From Lunularia cruciata (lineage: Eukaryota > Streptophyta > Marchantiopsida > Lunulariales > Lunulariaceae): a stretch of DNA of 64,000 nt. The translations under genes were made by a program, and so were the position numbers. A model generated the notes under the pieces. That model did not search any database and was not told the DNA's origin. It saw only the letters and a list, made by a program, of their open reading frames with translations. Shown here in pieces: positions 58,807 through 64,000 of this stretch. The stretch spans positions 52,991,034-53,055,033 of the forward strand of contig OX419762.1 in assembly GCA_948567375.1 (NCBI GenBank), read 5' to 3'. Every line of letters starts with the position of its first letter. Within the stretch, counting starts at the first letter, position 1.

Positions 58807-59760
58807 TGGAGAAACTTCCGGTTTTCTTTGGCAAGGATGGAGAAGATGAGGAGACCTTTGTGAAACTTCAAGAGAGCTTGCATAGGAAAAATTGAGAGGG
58901 GGAAGAATGAGTGGGCCTAATTATTACCAGATTTCTTTGAGGATACCACACTTACATGGTATGAGTCAAAATACCAAAAGAGAGAGGAGAGATGGGGAAG
59001 AAGAGTCTTGGGAGAGTTTGACTTCAGCACTCATTGAGAACTTTCTTCCAAATGAGAGTTATGAGAGATATATGAGTAAGGTTACCTTTCTCAACAAGGA
59101 GATGGAAAGAAAGTGAGAGTCTATGTGGAAAGAGTGGAGAAGTTAGAGTCTAGATTTTGCACAATGTTGAGGAAGGGTGGGGATGATGTGGAGGCTACTA
59201 TGATTGGCATAGGAGCCATGCTCACCAAGAATTTTGTGGGAAGATTGAGACCACAAATTAGAAGCAAGGTGAGATATGAGAAACCTTCTTCCAAGGTTAA
59301 AGCTATCAAGATTGCAATTTGTATGGAGGAGAGTTTGGAAGGAGATGAGAGTGATTTGGTGGTGAAGGAAGTTGTACATCCTCTTCAAGGTTACAAGTAT
59401 GGTGGAACTTCTGATACTTTGATGGTAAGGATTGCACCACAAATAGTAGTTGCTCCAGTTCTTGCACCTCCACCAAAGGATCCACTTCAAACCATCACAA
59501 AACAACTTGCAAATCTCAAGATCAATGTGGTGCAACTATGGGAGAAGAGAGAGGTGGATCAGAATGTAGAGAGAGGGCCTAGGAGTTATGGAAGTTATCC
59601 ATATGGAGGAGGCTAACCAACCAACAATTTTAATGAGAGAAATTGTTTTGGTTGTGGAGAAAGAGGTCACATCCAAAGGAATTGCCCAAATTCCACTTAC
59701 CATGGAGGAAGGAGTTATGAAGGAGCCAATAGAGGGAAAGAAGGAGGTAGTGAAACCCAA
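58807..59760 (+). pseudogene. Family G gag
   Basis: Starts with ATGGAGAAACTTCCGG (MEKLPVFFGKDGEDEETF), a typical capsid-domain beginning, and continues through LTSALIENFLPNESYERYM and YVERVEKLESRF. From 59113 to 59616 it is open (167 codons). The nucleocapsid knuckle CFGCGERGHIQRNC lies at 59644-59685 in another frame. At least two frameshifts separate the parts. Confidence 0.75.
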
Positions 59761-60790
59761 GTGGCTCTTAATCCATACAAAGGTAAGAGGATAGCATCTA
59801 TAGATGTGGTTGAGATCAAGTATGAGAAGGGAGAGTGCTCAAACTCCAAGAGTCTTAATTTGGAGCTTTTGGCACAAGAGAAGAAGAGAGCTCGTTTTGT
59901 AAAGGATGTGCACTCTTCTCAAGGATTTACTCCTAGCCAAGATACTTTTATGCATACTAAGAGCACTTGCACAAGCACTTCAACACCATCAACAAACAAA
60001 GACTCCAAGGAAGAAGTTGGGGTGGAGGACTTCTTGATCTCAAAGCAACAATGGAACAACAATGTCTTGGAGGATGTTGGTAGTCACAAAGCTAACATCA
60101 CAGTGGGCCAATTGATTGCTTTGAATCCTACTTTGAGAAAGGAGCTTAGATGTGGTTTGAGTTCCACAAGGAGCAAGAGGAAGAAGAAGGAAAAAGCTCT
60201 AGTATCAATAGGGGTGGTGGATGCCAAGCTAGCACCATGGGAGGCTTGTGAATATGCCTTTAAGATTGATGTGAGAGTGAATGGTCACAATATCAAGGAT
60301 GCATTGGTTGATGGAGGATCAGTAGTGAATGCCATGTCAGAAAGGTTGATGAAGAAGTTGGGTTTGATACCCTCAAGACCTTCAACATTTGTTTTGACCA
60401 TGGCAAACAAACAACAAGTTTGACCATTAGGGATGATAGACATGGTGGTAGTTTCAGTTATGGGAATTCAAAATCTCATGACTTTCCAAGTCTTGAAGGA
60501 TTCAAGGTATGACTTACTTCTTGGGAGACCATGGTTGAGATCAGCACGCACAACTGATTGATGGCACAAAGGGTACTTGAAAATTGGGCCATCAAACCAT
60601 AGAGTCACGGTTCTTGTGACTAACACCACTAATACTTCACATTTAGATACACCATCTTCTGATTATTGGGAATCAGATTTTGAAGAATGAGCTTCAAGTG
60701 TGGACACAAGCGTGGAGGAGGAGACTTCCACAGAGGAGGATGAATCTAAATCGGATTCAGATGTGTATTTCTTGTGTGCTATAGATTTGC
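59761..60790 (+). pseudogene. Family G aspartic protease region
   Basis: Open for 220 codons (59761-60423). A protease-like core, IKDALVDGGSVVNAMSERLM, then KKLGLIP, lies at 60292-60370. The usual DSG/DTG triad is DGG, a form also common in plant gypsy elements. A stop at 60421 precedes YDLLLGRPWLRSA (60511-60549), the conserved second protease block. Confidence 0.7.
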
Positions 60791-60839
60791 ACCTAAGCCA
60801 AAGGTTTTGAAAGACCCAAATAAATCACCATTGACACTT

Positions 60840-61885
60840 GAGGAGGTAGAGGTAAGGTTAGATACCCTCAAGTAGGGCCCAAATATTACCAAGGAGGAGA
60901 AGCTGAGATTTGAGGAGATTTTTTGCAAGTTCATTCATGTGTTTGCTTTCAATTACAAGGATTTGAAGGAAGTCACCTTGGAGGAGCACAAGATAGAGGT
61001 GGAGTCACATGCAAGACCAATCCACCAAAAGCAACATTACATTAGCCCACCAATATTTTGGTTGTGAAAGAGGAGATTGATAAGCTCAAGGAAGCCAGAT
61101 TTATCTTTGAGGTGGAGAATTCAGAATAGGTGTCTCCAATTGTCATTGTGAAGAAAAAGAATGGCAAGCTTTGGGTATGTGTGGATGACAAGAAGCTCAA
61201 TGTTGTTACCAAGAAGGACTACTATCCATTGCCATTCATTAATGAGATCCTGGAGGAGGTTCTAGGTCATGAGAGGTATAGTTTTGGAGATGGTTATAGT
61301 GGATATAACCAAATCAAGATTGCACTAGAGCATCAACAACTCACCACATTCACCACACCTTGGAGGACTTATGCTTTCAAGGTCATACCTTTTGGGCTTT
61401 GTAATGCTCCAGCCACATTCCAACGGTTCATGAACAAGGTATTTGAAGCTTTCATTGGGAAATTTGTTAGAGACTTCATTGATGACTTTTGTGTCTATGG
61501 GAGCAAGGAGGAGAACTTTGAGCACCTAATCAAGGTCTTGCAATGCTTAGATGAGACAAATGCATCACTCAACCCAGAGAAGTGCATTTTTGGATGTGAA
61601 GAAGGTCTACTTTTAGGGCACATCATCTCCAAGATAGAATAGCAGTTGATCCTAAGAAGGTGAGGAGAATCTCATACCTTCCATTCCCTTCAAGCTTGAC
61701 AAAGTTACGCTAATTCTTGGGGATGGTTGTGTACTATAGGAGGTCCATCTTCTCATTTTCCAACAAGGCTTATGCATTGACTATCTACATGAAGAAGAGT
61801 GTAGATTGCATGGTGATTTTGGAGGACAAGAAGGCTCACAAAGCTTTTGAGGAGCTCAAGTAATCCCTTGTTGTAGCTACAATTC
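60840..61885 (+). pseudogene. Family G reverse transcriptase; RNase H missing
   Basis: The RT proper is open at 61130-61642: PIVIVKKKNGKLWVCVDDKK, DYYPLPFINEILEE, YSFGDGYSGYNQIKIA (catalytic D), VIPFGLCNAPATFQRFMNKV, and FIDDFCVYG (YxDD as FIDD), then LLLGHIIS. A spacer related to the RT connection follows to FEELK (61847-61861). The next recognisable block is already the integrase start, so the RNase H domain (about 400-500 bp) is absent. A stop at 60870 and others break the leader. Confidence 0.8.
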
Positions 61886-63069
61886 TTGCTTAACTTGATT
61901 AGAGTAAGCCTTCAAAGAGCAATGGGTAAGGAAGAGTCTATCCTACTTATAAAGGAGTTTCATGAAGGTTTAGTGTGTGGAAGACACTTTGTAGGAAAGG
62001 TGATTGCTTTCAAGATTCTAGATGCAGGTTACCATTGGAGAGGGATTTTCAAGGATTGTCTTGATTATTGCAAAACTTGTCATGTTTGTCAAGCTTTTGC
62101 TAGAAAGTCTAAATCCACTCCACCACTTAGATCAATTCCATTGCTAGGACCTTTTGAGAAGTGGGGAATTGATTTTGTAGGTCCTCTCAATAGACCCCAA
62201 GGAACAATTGGTATATTGTGGAAGTTATTGATTATCTTACCAAGTGGGTTGAGGCTAGACCATTGAGGGACAAGAATGAAGATAAAGTAGGTAGCTTTCT
62301 TTATGAATGCATTATCACTAGGTTTGGATGCCCTTTTGAGTTGGTTTCTGATAGAAGAGGAGAGTTTACAAGAAGCATTACTACAACCATGCTACGACAT
62401 TTCTCTTTCACACATAGAGTAACTACATCCTATAAGCCAAATTCCAATGGCTTGGTAGAGAGAACCAATCAGACCTTGTGCATGATGTTGGCCAAAGATG
62501 CAGAAATGGAGGGGGCTAAACATCATTGGGACAAGAGGATTCATGCAGTTTTGTGGGAATATAGGACAACCATGAAGACTTCCACCAAGTATTATCCATT
62601 TCAATTGGCTTATGGTATTGAGTCTACCTTACCTATTCACTTTGATCTTCCTACCTTCCAAAGCATTCATAGGAGATTGAAGAAAGCGCAAGGAGGTGAT
62701 GCAGAGAAGTCAAGGAAGGAATAACTCATGGAGTTGGAAGAGGTAAGAGCAATTGCTATGGTTTGAGTGGAGCAAGCCCAAAGGAAAAAAAAGGAGAGCT
62801 ATGACAAGATGCAAGGCAAGAAGAAGGTGGAGCCTTTCAAAGAAGGTGATTGGGTAATGTTGTTTGATTCTATTCGATTCAAGAAAGTGCAAAAGAAGTT
62901 TTTGCCTAAGTACTTTGGACCTTTCATAGTGGAGAAGGTGTGGGGAAATTACACCTATGATCTCAAGGAGTTGGGAGGAAGACACTTTGATAGGATTAAC
63001 CATGATAAGTTGAAGATATATCATAGAAGGAAGAGAGACCTTCACTTTGAGGACAAAGTGAAAACTTAG
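61886..63069 (+). pseudogene. Family G integrase
   Basis: Zinc-binding HHCC region at 61955-62095 (FHEGLVCGRHFVG ... CKTCHVCQ). The catalytic core has KWGIDFVGP (first Asp, about 62160), a frameshift at about 62220, then ELVSDRRGEF (second Asp) and NSNGLVERTNQTL (catalytic Glu, about 62460). A stop at 62722 precedes the C-terminal domain (62767-63069), which has FLPKYFGPFIVEKV, the GPY/F module. No chromodomain or PHD finger follows. The stop at 63067-63069 is 12 bp before the polypurine tract and LTR. Confidence 0.8.
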
Positions 63070-63081
63070 TCCGGGGGTAAA
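63070..63081 (+). other. Family G polypurine tract
   Basis: TCCGGGGGTAAA immediately before the 3' LTR; a short but typical second-strand primer. Confidence 0.55.
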
Positions 63082-63769
63082 TATAACACCTATTTGAGCA
63101 TATGTGTGGTATTGTGATATTTAGCTTGGTATTACAAGTCCTTGAGAGATATTATTTATATAGAGATAAAGGATGGTTCTACATTACTCATGATTATCTA
63201 AAGTTAGTCATAGCTAAGATAGAGGAGATCTTACTTTAGAGGAAGTGGAAAAGATGAGCACCACTATTTTGGATTCTAGTGTGTTGACTTTATATTATTC
63301 CTAGGTGTTTGACTTTGAGGAAAGAGTTGAGAACTCTTGAGCCCGCAAGCCTTTTTGTTTTGGATTCTTCTATAGTCCAAGGATAGCCCATGTGAAGGAA
63401 TCCTTGACTTAGTGGTTGGGTCAAGATAAGATCATATGCTTAGTAGATATGCCCATGTGGATAGATATTCCTTTATACTTTTTGACTTAACTTGACTTTT
63501 AGCCTAGTAACTTGAGTTACTACAGTAATTAGTAACTTTGGTGCATAACTTTTTCACAAGTATGTAAACAAGGGGTGAGGAGGTACTCATCATCCTTTCA
63601 TTTGCAACTATCTCTTTTTCATTGAGTTCTCTAGTGAGCAATGTTTTGAGTCTTGGAGTGTTAGCCTTGGAGGAGTATGATGGAGTTGGGGTCCTTGCTT
63701 TCTTAGTCCATGGTGCACTACCATAATAGCCATCAGGGGTTCATCTTGAGTGAGAGACAAGCCGGCTCA
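63082..63769 (+). repeat. Family G 3' LTR
   Basis: 688 bp, TATAACACCTATTTG to GCCGGCTCA, collinear with 1366-2051. A TATA-like region is near 63558-63570 (AAGTATGTAAAC), where the copy at 1841 reads TATATAAAC, so even this promoter is degraded. Confidence 0.85.
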
Positions 63770-64000
63770 TGGGACCACCTACTTGATGAAGTAGCAGGTA
63801 GTCTTGTTCCATCAAATGTTCACAAAAGAGAAGGTGAATTGGGCAAAGTGTTTGTACCAGAGGATGAGGCAAATGATTTTAAGTTGGAGAATGAATATGC
63901 TGCCACACTACTTCATACCATTTTTGTGGCACGTCTTTATTTGGGGTTGAACCTGCTCAAATCAAGGAGAAGAAGGTGATGGTGTTGCACTTCAACCCAG

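Larger units (their letters stand above)
56420..63769 (+). mobile_element. Family G: Athila-like Ty3/gypsy element, defective, about 7.3 kb
   Basis: Inserted in the family A reading frame. Flanking 5-mers are CGGAC (56415-56419) and GGGAC (63771-63775), one mismatch. Order: a partial LTR copy (56420-56760), a second LTR copy with an internal deletion (56761-57258), decayed primer-binding site, an upstream zinc-knuckle ORF, gag, protease, RT, integrase, PPT and 3' LTR. RNase H appears deleted. It is the largest element in the window. Confidence 0.85.
55472..64000 (+). mobile_element. Family A element, 5' part, interrupted by a family G element; continues past the window
   Basis: Starts TGTGGTAACCACA at 55472, like the other copies. 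The preceding 5-mer is TTTGA, whose partner must lie beyond base 64000. The leader is 55472-56138. The reading frame starts at 56139 and is broken at 56419 by the family G element. It resumes at about 63776 with codons that join in register (KR, then TTYLMK, VVLFHQMF, VNWAKCLYQRM). Confidence 0.85.

Overview
The window is nuclear DNA from a land plant, most likely one with a large genome (possibly a fern or another seed-free plant; the lineage is inferred and weakly held). The evidence is one spliced gene with GT..AG introns whose product matches the plant heptahelical transmembrane (HHP) family, set in a dense AT-rich mass of nested, decayed Ty3/gypsy retrotransposons. No rRNA, tRNA, CRISPR array or bacterial feature was seen.

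Layout. 1-3.5 kb: remnants of three elements. About 4.7-11.6 kb: a visibly more GC-rich gene island with a three-exon HHP/AdipoR-like gene on the minus strand (coding 9871 to 7273). 13-18.6 kb: relics of a gypsy family, here called family E, whose polyprotein ends in a PHD-finger-like domain. 18.6-26.2 kb: one 3.8 kb family A element interrupted by a second one in the opposite orientation. 26.5-29.7 kb: LTR pieces and a chromovirus 3' half (family C). 30.5-34.3 kb: a third complete family A element. 37.3-52.3 kb: a family C 5' end, then a family E element split by a fourth complete family A element and by a full-length short-LTR chromovirus (family D, 45439-50761). 52.4-54.9 kb: family E gag plus LTR on the minus strand. 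55.5-64 kb: a family A element split by a 7 kb Athila-like gypsy (family G).

The most unusual content is family A. There are six copies in 64 kb, four of them complete. Each complete copy is 3.7-3.8 kb, starts TGTGGT and ends TTGTCACA or TTGTGACA, and is flanked by a perfect but different 5-bp target duplication (CGCTC, TGAGT, CTTAT, AGGTT). I can find no terminal direct repeat in any of them. Each carries one long, now broken reading frame (about 765 codons in the best copy) with a conserved N-terminal domain, an acidic linker, a coiled coil and a conserved C-terminus (usually DIGSD before the stop), but no reverse transcriptase, integrase or transposase. They are either solo copies of a giant ORF-bearing LTR or an LTR-less element mobilised in trans by a retroviral-type integrase. 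Two further points stand out: clusters of heat-shock-element motifs just upstream of the TATA box in the family C LTRs, and the PHD-like finger at the end of the family E polyprotein.

The element genes do not work together as a system. They form a stratigraphy of insertions, and every coding region except the HHP gene is broken by stops, frameshifts or deletions. Junction positions marked approximate were placed by eye.
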